Origin: Mycoplasmatota bacterium
GTDB taxonomy: Bacteria; Bacillota_I; Bacilli_A; Izemoplasmatales; Hujiaoplasmataceae
NCBI GenBank assembly: GCA_018622675.1
Contig: CP076020.1
Location: forward strand, 806,001-870,000
Direction: 5' to 3'
DNA: 64,000 nt
The first letter of the stretch is position 1. Each line of letters begins with the position of its first letter. The position numbers and the translations under genes are program-made. Below are positions 36,619 to 45,426 of this stretch, in pieces. The notes beneath the pieces are model-generated. The model worked only from the letters and a program-made list of their open reading frames with translations. It made no database searches and was not told the DNA's origin.

Positions 36619-36975
36619 TTATTTTAAAGCTTTTTTTGCTTGTTTACACAAATCAGTGAAACCTTGCATATCATTAACCGCTAAATCAGCTAACATTTTA
36701 CGATTCACTTCAACATTTGCTTTCTTTAAACCGTTAATTAATCTTGAGTATGATAAATCATTCATTCTAGCAGCAGCGTTAATTCTAGTTATCCATAATT
36801 TTCTAAAATCACGTTTTTTTCTTCTTCTATCTCTGTATGCATATTTGAATGAATGCATTACTTGTTCTTTAGCTGTCTTATATAATAAATGTTTTGAACC
36901 AAAATAACCTTTGGCTAATTTTAATGTCTTTTTACGTCTGTTTCTAGTAACAAAACTTCCTTTTACTCTAGGCAT
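36619..36975 (-). CDS. rplT: Ribosomal protein L20
   Basis: The 118-residue protein begins [20 protein letters not shown] and has [25 protein letters not shown] and the usual C-terminal end. L20 is needed early in 50S assembly and represses its own operon in Bacillota. Last gene of infC-rpmI-rplT. AAGGAG precedes the ATG. Confidence 0.97.
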   Translation of the reverse strand: MPRVKGSFVTRNRRKKTLKLAKGYFGSKHLLYKTAKEQVMHSFKYAYRDRRRKKRDFRKLWITRINAAARMNDLSYSRLINGLKKANVEVNRKMLADLAVNDMQGFTDLCKQAKKALK

Positions 36976-36996
36976 CTTTCTTCACTCCTTCTCGAT

Positions 36997-37194
36997 TTAT
37001 AGATATGGAACCATATCTTTGATTCTTTTTAAGTCTGAAGTAGAAACTGATTCGTTTCTTCTTGCTTGACGATTTTGTTTTGGTGTTTTATTGCTTTTCA
37101 AGTGAACTTGATAAGCCGAAGGTCTAGAAAGTTTTCCAGATCCAGTCTTTTTTAATCTTTTTTTAGTACCTGAATGTGATTTCATTTTTGGCAT
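36997..37194 (-). CDS. rpmI: Ribosomal protein L35
   Basis: 65 residues with the L35 pattern MPKMKSHSGTKKRLKKTGSG and the C-terminal KRIKDMVPYL. AGAAGGAGAG lies upstream of the ATG. It sits between infC and rplT, the conserved order. Confidence 0.97.
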   Translation of the reverse strand: MPKMKSHSGTKKRLKKTGSGKLSRPSAYQVHLKSNKTPKQNRQARRNESVSTSDLKRIKDMVPYL

Positions 37195-37208
37195 TGTTAT
37201 CTCTCCTT

Positions 37209-37748
37209 CTAATTTTTAGGGTTAATCATCATAAATAAGAATCTACCATTTTTGACGATTTTTCCATCAATTTCTCCTATTTCAGATAAAGCATCATAAA
37301 ATTTAGTAAGAACTTCTTTTCCTTGTTCAATTAATGCTTCTCCAGCGCGGTATGGTAATCTTACTGATGCTTTGACTTTATTACCTTTTTTCAAGAATTT
37401 TTGAGCATGATTCAATTTTGTATTGATATCATGTTCCTCAATAACCGCAGTCATTCTTATCTCTTTTACTTCAACAGTCTTTTGATGTTTTCTAGCTTCT
37501 TTCGCTTTCTTTTGTTGTTCATAACGATACTTGCTATAGTCCATCAATTTACATACTGGTGGTTTTGCATTTGGCGCAACTAAAACTAAGTCAAGCGCTT
37601 TTTCTCTTGCAATTTCGTTCGCTTTATTACTTGTTATTTCTCCATATTGCGTGCCATCTGCACCAATTAATAATACCGTCTTATAGCGAATTTCTTCGTT
37701 AATTGGCGTCGTATCTTGTTTAACTGGTTTTTTGTTTGGATATCTAAT
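37209..37748 (-). CDS. infC: Translation initiation factor IF-3, ATT start
   Basis: IF-3 keeps 30S subunits free and proofreads start codons. The 179-residue frame reads RYPNKKPVKQ, then NEEIRYKTVLLIGADGTQYG, NAKPPVCKLMDYSKYRYEQQKKA and RFLFMMINPKN at the end, the complete IF-3. No ATG, GTG or TTG precedes the conserved N terminus in frame. ATT (37748-37746) lies seven bases after GGAGG, matching the well-known ATT start of infC in other bacteria, which lets IF-3 limit its own synthesis. Confidence 0.95.
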   Translation of the reverse strand: MRYPNKKPVKQDTTPINEEIRYKTVLLIGADGTQYGEITSNKANEIAREKALDLVLVAPNAKPPVCKLMDYSKYRYEQQKKAKEARKHQKTVEVKEIRMTAVIEEHDINTKLNHAQKFLKKGNKVKASVRLPYRAGEALIEQGKEVLTKFYDALSEIGEIDGKIVKNGRFLFMMINPKN

Positions 37749-37770
37749 ATTAACACCTCCATGTTATAAA

Positions 37771-37890
37771 TAAAAAGTGGGTACATATAGCACCCACTGA
37801 TAACATGTCATATTTACATATTATTATATTAGCTTCAACCTATTGATCCATCAATCAGGTGAGAAGTGGGTACTTCTGCTTTCTAAATTT
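37771..37890 (-). ncRNA. L20-type leader with competing hairpins upstream of infC
   Basis: The infC leader contains an AGTGGGT/ACCCACT hairpin followed by T's (37798-37776 on the minus strand), a terminator-like structure. Further upstream a second ACCCACT (37871-37865), within AGAAGT-ACCC-ACTTCT followed by CACC, could pair with the same AGTGGGT. This is the layout of the Bacillota infC-rpmI-rplT leader controlled by L20 through attenuation. Confidence 0.75.
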
Positions 37891-37901
37891 AAATCGATAG
37901 T

Positions 37902-37930
37902 ATTATAGTATATTTATTAGTCTTTGTCAA
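37902..37930 (-). promoter_or_regulatory. infC operon promoter
   Basis: Minus-strand consensus TTGACA (37930-37925), 17-base spacer, TATAAT (37907-37902). Confidence 0.9.
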
Positions 37931-37943
37931 CTATTATTTCTTA

Positions 37944-39326
37944 TTATTTCTTATGACCATTTTTATTGTTCTTAAAATAGTTTTCTTTGTTGACTTGGTA
38001 ACTTCTAGCAATGGCTAGTGAATCTTTAGGTACGTTTTTATTTAATGTAGAACCAGCTGCAATTGTTGAATTGTCTTCTATCACTATTGGCGCAATTAAG
38101 TTAGAATTACATCCTACAAAGACATCATCTCCAATGGTTGTTTTATATTTATTTGTTCCATCATAGTTAACAGTAATTGATCCACATCCAAAGTTAACAT
38201 TATCGCCTATTTCAGCATCTCCAAGATAAGCTAAATGACTTGCTTTAAATAAGTTTCCTGTACTTGTCTTTTTAATTTCTACAAAATTTCCTATTCGATT
38301 ATTTGGTCCAACAATGGCCCCGTCTCTTAAATGAGCAAATGGCCCTATAGTTGTGTTCTCTTTAACTTCTGAGTTAAATACTAATGAATGTTTAATACTT
38401 ACATTCTCTCCAATAATGGAATTATGAATTTCGGTTGATGGTCCAATTTTAGTATTCTTTTTAATAATAGAATTACCTGTAATAAAGCAGTTTGGTGAAA
38501 TAGTAACATTTTCTTCTATTCGAACATTATCACCGATGGTGATTGTATCAGGGTTAATCATTGCAACACCAGACTTCATTATTTTTTTATTGATTTCATG
38601 GCGTAAAATAGCTTCAGCTTGGCTTAAAGCATATAAATCATTAATCCCCATCGCTTTATATGATTTTTTTAATGTATAAGTTGCGATAACTTTTTTATCA
38701 TTTTTTAAAATCTTCACAATATCAGTAAGATAATATTCATGTTGCGCATTATTATTAGATATTTTGTCTAAAGCATCAAACAATAATTGGTTATCAACAA
38801 TATATATTCCAGTATTTATTTCTTTAATTTGTTTTTGTTCTTCAGTAGCATCTTTTTCTTCAACAATGGCCTGAAGTTGACTTTCAGATTTTATAATTCT
38901 ACCATAACCCTCAGGATCATCTAAAACTGTAGATACAACCGTTAGATCATTTTTATTTGATTCATGATATGATACAGCGTTTGTAATCACCGTTTCATCA
39001 ATCAAAGGCATATCACCAGGTAAAATTATCGTAAAGCCATCTTCTTTAATTAAATCTTTGGCCATTAATACTGCGTGACCTGTTCCTAGTTGTTCTTCTT
39101 GAACAGCATATGATACTCTAGAACTTAGAATTTCTTGAATAATTTCTTTTTTATGACCTACAACAGTAATAAGTTCATCTATGACAGTAGATTTATATAA
39201 ATTCTCTACAATATAAGCAATCATTGGTTTTTTTAATAAAGGATAGGCACATTTTGGTAATTCTGTTTTCATTCTTGTACCTTTACCTGCGGCAAGTATT
39301 ATCGCGTATTTCTTCATTTTACTCAC
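37944..39326 (-). CDS. glmU: Bifunctional UDP-GlcNAc pyrophosphorylase/GlcN-1-P acetyltransferase
   Basis: Makes UDP-GlcNAc from glucosamine-1-phosphate, acetyl-CoA and UTP. The 460-residue protein has the pyrophosphorylase motif ILAAGKGTRMKTELPK, QEEQLGTGHAVLMA and LPGDMPL, then a long left-handed beta-helix acetyltransferase domain (about 250-440) with HLAYLGDAEIG and NYDGTNKYKT. Full family length. It overlaps glmM by 8 bp, last gene of glmS-glmM-glmU. Confidence 0.96.
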   Translation of the reverse strand: MSKMKKYAIILAAGKGTRMKTELPKCAYPLLKKPMIAYIVENLYKSTVIDELITVVGHKKEIIQEILSSRVSYAVQEEQLGTGHAVLMAKDLIKEDGFTIILPGDMPLIDETVITNAVSYHESNKNDLTVVSTVLDDPEGYGRIIKSESQLQAIVEEKDATEEQKQIKEINTGIYIVDNQLLFDALDKISNNNAQHEYYLTDIVKILKNDKKVIATYTLKKSYKAMGINDLYALSQAEAILRHEINKKIMKSGVAMINPDTITIGDNVRIEENVTISPNCFITGNSIIKKNTKIGPSTEIHNSIIGENVSIKHSLVFNSEVKENTTIGPFAHLRDGAIVGPNNRIGNFVEIKKTSTGNLFKASHLAYLGDAEIGDNVNFGCGSITVNYDGTNKYKTTIGDDVFVGCNSNLIAPIVIEDNSTIAAGSTLNKNVPKDSLAIARSYQVNKENYFKNNKNGHKK

Positions 39327-40632
39327 TATCCTTTTCTAAATCCTCAATGGTATTCTTAATTTCTTTGATAATTTTATCAACTTGTTTTTCAGTTGGAGCT
39401 GATACTGAAATTCTTATAAGAGACTCTGTACCACTTGCTCTTACAAGTATTTTGCCATCATCTCCTAATCTTCTTAAGTGTTTATTAACAAGATCTTTCA
39501 CCTTATGATGGTTAACTAAGTTTTTGTCAATATCTCTTAAGTTAACAAGTTTTCCAGGGTAATATGTGACTTGTTCTTTTAGATTAGATAGTGGTAACTT
39601 ATAATAACTTAATACTTTTATTAGAAAAGCTGCATTTAAGACACCATCACCAGTAATAAATAAACGTTTATTAATAATATGGCCAGAATTTTCTCCGCCT
39701 AAAACTCCGTTATTATCTTCAATAGCTTTTGAAATGAATTTGTCCCCAACGTCTGTTTGGATGACATCTATACCTTTTTCAGCAAGTCCTTGAACTATAC
39801 CAATATTACACATCTTACTTAAAGCAACAAATTTATTTTTTAATTTCTTATGTGCTTTTAAATAACTAGCGAATAAATATATAATAAAATCGCCATCGAT
39901 AACTTCTCCTTGGTTATCAACAACTAGTAATCGATCAGCGTCTCCATCAAAAGCTATACCTAAATCACACATCTCTTCAATTACTTTTTCTTGAAGTTTA
40001 TTCAAATTTGTTGAACCACAATCCTCATTAATATTGACACCATTAGGCTTATTAGCAATAATAATCAAATCATCAGTGATTTTAGAAAATACTTTTTCCG
40101 CTGTTTCAACTGCAGCTCCATTAGCAAGGTCTAAACATATTTTAAGATTGGTATTTTTAAGTAAACCACTATATAACTTTAAGTATTTATCCATTGGTTT
40201 TTTAAACTCAATCATTTGCCCTTTATTTTCAGCCTTATCAACAGTGTTTTCTTTATCAATAATTGCTTCTAAAATACTTTCGTGTTTTTTATCAATTTTT
40301 TTTCCGTTCTCGAAAACCTTAATACCATTATCATCATAAGGATTATGACTAGCCGTAACCATTATTCCGTGAGTTTTCTTTTTTAAAGAAAAGAATGCCA
40401 ATACAGGTGTAGGGAATATCCCTAAATCATATACATCTATACCTGATTCAAATAAACCCTTTTTTATATCATCAACAATCTCTTCGCCTGATTGCCTTGT
40501 ATCTCTTGCAATAAATACTGGTTTTTGATTTTTTTTAATAAGTTTTATACCCTTCCCGATATAAAAACCTATTCTTTTATCAAGAATAACTTGTGCTTTA
40601 TCCCTAATTCCATCAGTTCCAAAATAATTCAT
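39319..40632 (-). CDS. glmM: Phosphoglucosamine mutase
   Basis: Converts glucosamine-6-phosphate to glucosamine-1-phosphate. The 437-residue protein has NYFGTDGIRDKA at the start, the phosphoserine loop VTASHNPYDDNGIK (about 94-107), the metal loop AFDGDADR and the sugar-binding GGENSGH. The C terminus has RASGTESLIRI (phosphate binding). It lies 10 bases after glmS. Confidence 0.96.
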   Translation of the reverse strand: MNYFGTDGIRDKAQVILDKRIGFYIGKGIKLIKKNQKPVFIARDTRQSGEEIVDDIKKGLFESGIDVYDLGIFPTPVLAFFSLKKKTHGIMVTASHNPYDDNGIKVFENGKKIDKKHESILEAIIDKENTVDKAENKGQMIEFKKPMDKYLKLYSGLLKNTNLKICLDLANGAAVETAEKVFSKITDDLIIIANKPNGVNINEDCGSTNLNKLQEKVIEEMCDLGIAFDGDADRLLVVDNQGEVIDGDFIIYLFASYLKAHKKLKNKFVALSKMCNIGIVQGLAEKGIDVIQTDVGDKFISKAIEDNNGVLGGENSGHIINKRLFITGDGVLNAAFLIKVLSYYKLPLSNLKEQVTYYPGKLVNLRDIDKNLVNHHKVKDLVNKHLRRLGDDGKILVRASGTESLIRISVSAPTEKQVDKIIKEIKNTIEDLEKDSE

Positions 40633-40642
40633 ATAATCTCCC

Positions 40643-42445
40643 CTATTCTACTGTAGCTGATTTTGCTAAATTTCTTGGCTTATCAATATCTACTCCTAAA
40701 TCAATGGCCTTATAATATGCAATTAATTGAGCCGGTATAATAGTAACAAGTGGACTTAATAGACGATGAACATCCATTAAGACAATCTCATCATTGCCTT
40801 TAGAAGTGTTATCTAAACTAATAACCAATGGTTTAGCTTCTCTTGCTTTAGCTTCTTCTAAATTTGATCTAGTATTATTATTGATATGATCTTGAGAAAT
40901 AATGGCAATCACTGGAACATCTTTTTCAATCAGTGCCATTGGACCATGTTTTAATTCTCCAGCCGCAAGACCATCAGTGTGTATATATGTAATTTCTTTA
41001 AGTTTCAAAGCTGCTTCTAGTGAAACAAAATAATCGATTCCTCTACCTATATAAAAGCAATGATCGCCTTTTATAGTTTTTTGAACGACTTCTTCTATAT
41101 AATCACGTTTATCAACGATATTTTCCATCGAAACCGCAGCTCTAGACATTTCTGAAACCAAGTCTAGACTATGTTGTTTAGATAAACAATTAGATAGTAT
41201 AGCTAATACTGCAATTTGTCCTATATAGGCTTTTGTTGAAGCGACAGCTATCTCAGTACCCGCATATATATTTAATGTCTGATCTGCTTCTCTAGCTAAG
41301 GTAGATGTAGGTACATTGGTGATAGATAAGGTTTTAAAGCCTTGTTCTCTTACATTGACCAAACATGCTCTTAAATCTGCAGTTTCACCAGATTGAGATA
41401 TTAAAACAAATATTGAATTAGGTTCAATTAATGGTTCATTGTAGGCAAATTCACTAGCAATAAATACTTCAGTCGGTATCTTCGCTATCTCTTCAAAATA
41501 TACTCTTCCAATAAGTCCTGCATGATACGAGGTTCCTGCTGCTAGTATATAGACTCGATTCACACCTTCAAATAAGGACTTGACCTTATAATTGATTTTC
41601 AGGTCATTTCCATCCATATATTCACTCATGATTTTTCTTACAACTGCAGGTTGTTCAGAAATTTCTTTAAGCATATAATGCTCAAAACCTGCTTTGTCTA
41701 ATTCATCAGTTACAAAATCCATAGGATGCTTTTCTGGCTTTTCTATTTTTAGTCCAATAGTATCAAATATTTCAAAATTATATTTCTCATTTATTTTTTC
41801 AACTGTAATCACACTGTTATCTTCTAATAAGTAATAATTGTCTGCGTAATTTACAAAGGCAAGGACATCGGATCCTAATATGATGCCTTTATCTGATTCG
41901 CCAATTAGTAATGGAGATTTATTTTTAACTGCATATAATTTATCTGTATCTTGAGTATCAATGATAAGTAATGCATAGGAACCTTCTAATAAGGATATTG
42001 TTTTCCTAATCGCCTCTAACACAGATAGCTCTTTAGAAAATTTTTCAATTAAGTTCACTATGACTTCTGTATCCGTTTCACTTCTAAATTTATAGTCAGG
42101 TAGATATTTAAATACCAACTCTTTATGATTCTCAATAACACCATTATGAACAATGACAAAACGGTCATTCATTGAATAATGTGGATGAGTATTAGAGTGA
42201 TTAGCTACACCATGTGTCGCCCATCTGGTATGGCCTATCGCTAAATGGTTATTATCAGGATAATCATTCTCATTAAGTAATTTAGAAACTCTTCCTGTGG
42301 TTTTATTGGTGACAAATTTTGATTCATTAGGATTATAAAAGGTTATCCCACAAGAATCATAACCTCTGTATTCTAATCTCTCTAAACCTTTTATTACAAC
42401 ATCAGACGCTTTTTCCTGTCCAATGAAACCTACTATTCCGCACAT
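40643..42445 (-). CDS. glmS: Glucosamine-6-phosphate synthase (glutamine-dependent)
   Basis: First step of amino-sugar synthesis: fructose-6-phosphate + glutamine to glucosamine-6-phosphate. The 600-residue protein starts MCGIVGFIG with catalytic Cys2, has the glutaminase HTRWATHG and two SIS domains (AAGTSYHAGLIG; ISQSGETADL), ending LAKSATVE. GGAGGG precedes the ATG. The leader from the promoter is only about 35 bases, too short for a glmS ribozyme. It heads glmS-glmM-glmU. Confidence 0.97.
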   Translation of the reverse strand: MCGIVGFIGQEKASDVVIKGLERLEYRGYDSCGITFYNPNESKFVTNKTTGRVSKLLNENDYPDNNHLAIGHTRWATHGVANHSNTHPHYSMNDRFVIVHNGVIENHKELVFKYLPDYKFRSETDTEVIVNLIEKFSKELSVLEAIRKTISLLEGSYALLIIDTQDTDKLYAVKNKSPLLIGESDKGIILGSDVLAFVNYADNYYLLEDNSVITVEKINEKYNFEIFDTIGLKIEKPEKHPMDFVTDELDKAGFEHYMLKEISEQPAVVRKIMSEYMDGNDLKINYKVKSLFEGVNRVYILAAGTSYHAGLIGRVYFEEIAKIPTEVFIASEFAYNEPLIEPNSIFVLISQSGETADLRACLVNVREQGFKTLSITNVPTSTLAREADQTLNIYAGTEIAVASTKAYIGQIAVLAILSNCLSKQHSLDLVSEMSRAAVSMENIVDKRDYIEEVVQKTIKGDHCFYIGRGIDYFVSLEAALKLKEITYIHTDGLAAGELKHGPMALIEKDVPVIAIISQDHINNNTRSNLEEAKAREAKPLVISLDNTSKGNDEIVLMDVHRLLSPLVTIIPAQLIAYYKAIDLGVDIDKPRNLAKSATVE

Positions 42446-42472
42446 TTATTTCCCTCCTAAGTTTATCTTTTA

Positions 42473-42501
42473 ATTATATCAAATTATTATACTACAAACA
42501 A
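42473..42501 (-). promoter_or_regulatory. glmS operon promoter
   Basis: Minus-strand TTGTTT (42501-42496), 17-base spacer, TATAAT (42478-42473). Confidence 0.78.
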
Positions 42502-42512
42502 TAATTAGCTCT

Positions 42513-42542
42513 AAAAAAAAGACTGCTGATTTAACAATCTTT
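42513..42542 (-). terminator. Terminator of the four-gene ABC cassette
   Basis: AAAGATTG pairs with CAGTCTTT (one T-G pair) across a 9-base loop, followed by T's on the minus strand. It overlaps the last codons of the permease gene. Confidence 0.78.
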
Positions 42543-43244
42543 TTTTTGTAATACTATTATATAACTTATTGTAAAGAAATGAAATAAGATTAACGAAATT
42601 AAAATATTTTTTTCTTGAATCTGATATCCATTTATATTAATCATGATATGATCTATGATATTTTTAATATTTTTAGGGATGTCATAAGTTATGATTTCAA
42701 GTAGCCAAAATATTAACATAGGTAATATTCCAAATAGAAAATGATTGACAAAGGCCATAAGTATCATTGACATCATAAAATATTGGATGAGTTCTAAATA
42801 TAGTAATGCGAGCAATTTGATGAAATATTCTGTATTTATAGGATAAGGCGTTAAGATCATCGTTATAAATATTAACGATATACCTATAAAAATAATTAAT
42901 AATAATATAAGTCCCATTCCAACGATAATCCTTGATATGATATGGTATTTTTTTGTTTTCAAAGATACAACTGTATATTTCATTAATGACTGATTATTTT
43001 TACCTGCTAAGATTATACCTATATAAATACTTATAAACACCATGATAAATTCAATGACAATAAAACTTTCATTTAAAAAATCGAATGCAAACTCTCTTCT
43101 AAAACCATCAATATATTCATAACCTTCAAATATCTGAGAATTATATATACTTGAAATAATAAGTACAGCTAAAAGAAAATACATAATAAAAATATTAACC
43201 CTTGATAAAAGATAGTCTAATTGCATTAATAGATAATCTTTCAT
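42531..43244 (-). CDS. Small membrane protein, probable ABC permease of the cassette
   Basis: A 237-residue protein with about six membrane helices (near 15-35, 57-80, 103-130, 138-160, 165-187, 212-232). No family was recognised. The layout of a six-helix protein whose start overlaps an ABC ATPase stop by 4 bp points to the transmembrane part of a small ABC exporter. Asparagine, isoleucine and tyrosine content is high, like its cassette neighbours. Last gene of the operon, followed by a terminator. Confidence 0.6.
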   Translation of the reverse strand: MKDYLLMQLDYLLSRVNIFIMYFLLAVLIISSIYNSQIFEGYEYIDGFRREFAFDFLNESFIVIEFIMVFISIYIGIILAGKNNQSLMKYTVVSLKTKKYHIISRIIVGMGLILLLIIFIGISLIFITMILTPYPINTEYFIKLLALLYLELIQYFMMSMILMAFVNHFLFGILPMLIFWLLEIITYDIPKNIKNIIDHIMININGYQIQEKNILISLILFHFFTISYIIVLQKKDC

Positions 43245-43864
43245 TCGATTTCACCTTGATTAAACCTATAAATTGATTTCTTTTTAGTATTAAACTTTTC
43301 AGGATGATGTGTTGAAATAATGACTAATTTATCCTTAGATAAATCTATGATGCTTTTAATAAAACGCTTTTGTGAGTTAAAATCTAAGCCTATTAATGGT
43401 TCATCAAAAATAATAATTTTTGGATGATTCAATAAAGCTTGGATGATATTAACCTTTTGTTTCATACCATTAGATAATGATTTAATAGGTGTATTAAGTT
43501 TGTCTTTTAATTCAAACATGTCTAAATATAGATCAAGTTCTTCATCTAAGTATCCCTTATATAAATGCTTAATTCTACCTATAGCCAATAAAAACTCATG
43601 AATTGACATAAAACCAGGCATAACATAATTTTCTGGCGCATACCCTATCCTATAATTTCTTTTTATAATTTTCCCTTTATATCTTACATGATTCATAATA
43701 CATTTCAGCATTGTTGTTTTTCCAGATCCATTGTCGCCAGTTATTAAGTTAAGTTTTCCAGAAGTAAACACAAGATTCAAAGATTTTAATGCTTCTACTT
43801 GATGATAATTTTTTTTTAGTTCACTAATAGTGATATTGATAGTGGCTGACTTCATACAGTCCAT
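43241..43864 (-). CDS. Small ABC ATPase of the cassette
   Basis: A 207-residue ABC ATPase with Walker A TGDNGSGKTT (about 42-51), signature KSLSNGMKQKV, Walker B IIIFDEPLIGLD and switch His ISTHHPEKF. The length, shorter than usual, and the context suggest a dedicated exporter or immunity transporter. The start (ATG 43864, with a GGAGAT ten bases upstream) lies 41 bases inside the previous gene; an ATG nine bases on is possible. It overlaps the permease gene by 4 bp. Confidence 0.8.
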   Translation of the reverse strand: MDCMKSATINITISELKKNYHQVEALKSLNLVFTSGKLNLITGDNGSGKTTMLKCIMNHVRYKGKIIKRNYRIGYAPENYVMPGFMSIHEFLLAIGRIKHLYKGYLDEELDLYLDMFELKDKLNTPIKSLSNGMKQKVNIIQALLNHPKIIIFDEPLIGLDFNSQKRFIKSIIDLSKDKLVIISTHHPEKFNTKKKSIYRFNQGEIE

Positions 43865-44747
43865 ATTCTAAGTCATCTCCATAATGATAAAACATAAAGT
43901 CATCGATGATATAATTATATATTTCATCATTGTATTTATAATTAATTATCAAGGGAAATCTAATAATATAATTAAACTGATTCAAATAGTTGATTGGCAT
44001 AAAAAAAGCTGTATTGTGTTTAAAAGATATAGGTTTTTGAATAGGGAATTCGGTTACTATATTATCATAACCCGGAATAATATTATCAATATTTTTTAAA
44101 TGATCTAAAGGTTCATAAACAATCTTACTATCATTGATATTGACTAACATATGATTATTCAACGTATCGATATGGTTAATGAACACTGTTTCTCCGGTTT
44201 TATTAACTAATTCAATATATATACCCACAATTGAGTTCATATGATTAATTGAATATAAGCGAGTATAATCAATATGATTAAAATGATAAACATCTGAAAA
44301 CATAATATTGATATGACCTATATCAAGTGTCAATTCTTCTTCATTATTGTATTTTAAAAATAATAAAGCATCTTTAAAGTCTAATTTTAAATTGAGTGTA
44401 AAAACTGAGTTTAAATCCAACATAAAATAATATATATAATATTCTTTATCAAGATAAAAAACTGTTTTTTCTTCTTTTTTAATTTCTTTAATTTCAATGG
44501 ATATTTCATCTGATTCTGATAATATTTTTGCATCAATAATATTATCAACTGATGTAAAGAATGACTTTTCCTTACTTATATAAATAGGAATATCAATGGT
44601 TTCATCTTCGGTTAACATCCTTGCATAATCTTTTTGAATCGATAATATTTCAATTTCTTTATCTAAATCATGATCAACAATGAATACAACGGCAGTGGAT
44701 ACGATGATATATAAACCAATAAAGATAATAAATATTCTTTTCATCAT
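43824..44747 (-). CDS. Unrecognised single-pass membrane protein of the cassette
   Basis: A 307-residue protein with one N-terminal membrane helix (about 4-24, IFIIFIGLYIIVSTAVVFIV) and a long extracytoplasmic part rich in beta-type stretches (YYIYYFMLDLNSVFTLNLKL, IVGIYIELVNKTGETVFI). No cysteine lipobox and no known motif. It starts 4 bp inside the secreted-protein gene and runs 41 bp into the ATPase gene, so all four genes look translationally coupled. It might fold around, process or anchor the secreted protein, but this is a guess from context. Confidence 0.6.
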   Translation of the reverse strand: MMKRIFIIFIGLYIIVSTAVVFIVDHDLDKEIEILSIQKDYARMLTEDETIDIPIYISKEKSFFTSVDNIIDAKILSESDEISIEIKEIKKEEKTVFYLDKEYYIYYFMLDLNSVFTLNLKLDFKDALLFLKYNNEEELTLDIGHINIMFSDVYHFNHIDYTRLYSINHMNSIVGIYIELVNKTGETVFINHIDTLNNHMLVNINDSKIVYEPLDHLKNIDNIIPGYDNIVTEFPIQKPISFKHNTAFFMPINYLNQFNYIIRFPLIINYKYNDEIYNYIIDDFMFYHYGDDLEYGLYEVSHYQYHY

Positions 44748-45370
44748 ATTTTTGACTTTATAATTTCATAATATTCTGTCATAACCGTGAAGGTTTCCCA
44801 TCCACCTTTTTTTGTTCTACCCCAAAAGAAATAATAACTTCCGACACCATTATTGATTTCTCCAGTTCCTCTTGTCACTATACTGACATAAGTTAAAGGG
44901 TCAACCATAATATTAAAATTAAAATTTTCCTTGTTTGTTTGCGTTTTTGTGGTAGAAATGCTTGCTTTTATATTAGCGTCTACTGATCCTTTAAATTTTT
45001 TATTTGAACCTGAACCAGATACCTTGATTGAACCTGTTGCTGAAATTTGTGTTTTTGTCTCTTCTTTTGATTCCAGTCCAATTTTATAAGTAATAGGTGT
45101 CGTACCATCATTAAAGATTTTGATTTTAGTCTCTGCTATAAATTCCAATGGTTCATTTTTATTGACAACATGTAGTCTCCATCCAAACATTTTTCTTTTT
45201 TTTGTTTTTTTGTAGTATTTCTTATAGTCTGATGAACTAAAATCTTTTAACAATTCAACATCATCTTCTTCAAAAATAATTTCTTGATAATTGGTATATT
45301 CTTCAGCGGATACACCTACAAATAATCCTAATGACATAAAAAATAATACTAGTAATAATAATTTTTTCAT
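44744..45370 (-). CDS. Secreted protein with Ser/Thr/Lys-rich beta core, cassette founder
   Basis: A 208-residue protein with a clear signal peptide (MKKLLLLVLFFMSLGLFVGVSA, likely cleaved after Ala22). The mature part has a charged N-terminal region (DDVELLKDF ... KKYYKKTKKRK), then alternating polar strands (FIAETKIKIFNDGTTPITYK; TQISATGSIKVSGSGS; VDANIKASISTTKTQTN) before PLTYVSIVTRG and a tyrosine/tryptophan-rich end (YYFFWGRTKKGGWETFTV). Long Ser/Thr-rich amphipathic strands either side of a turn recall beta-pore-forming toxins of the aerolysin/ETX-MTX2 type, but I cannot show homology. GGGAGG lies seven bases before the ATG, inside a perfect inverted repeat. First gene of the cassette. 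Confidence 0.6.
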   Translation of the reverse strand: MKKLLLLVLFFMSLGLFVGVSAEEYTNYQEIIFEEDDVELLKDFSSSDYKKYYKKTKKRKMFGWRLHVVNKNEPLEFIAETKIKIFNDGTTPITYKIGLESKEETKTQISATGSIKVSGSGSNKKFKGSVDANIKASISTTKTQTNKENFNFNIMVDPLTYVSIVTRGTGEINNGVGSYYFFWGRTKKGGWETFTVMTEYYEIIKSKI

Positions 45371-45375
45371 AAAAA

Positions 45376-45412
45376 TACCTCCCTTTTGTAAATATATTAC
45401 TTAAGGGAGGTA
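45376..45412 (-). promoter_or_regulatory. Inverted repeat sequestering the ribosome site of the cassette
   Basis: On the minus strand TACCTCCCTT (45412-45403) is perfectly complementary to AAGGGAGGTA (45385-45376), loop 17. The 3' arm contains the GGGAGG ribosome site of the gene starting at 45370, and five T's follow before the ATG. In RNA the arms could pair and block translation, or act as a short attenuator. Confidence 0.65.
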
Positions 45413-45426
45413 CATATTCTTTATTT

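Noticed and set aside
42446-42501. Possible glmS ribozyme upstream of glmS
   Set aside because: The promoter -10 box ends only about 28 bases before the ATG, far too short for the ribozyme core.
43884-44099. Forward 71-residue frame within the cassette
   Set aside because: No ribosome site; it is a shadow of the 307-residue gene on the other strand.
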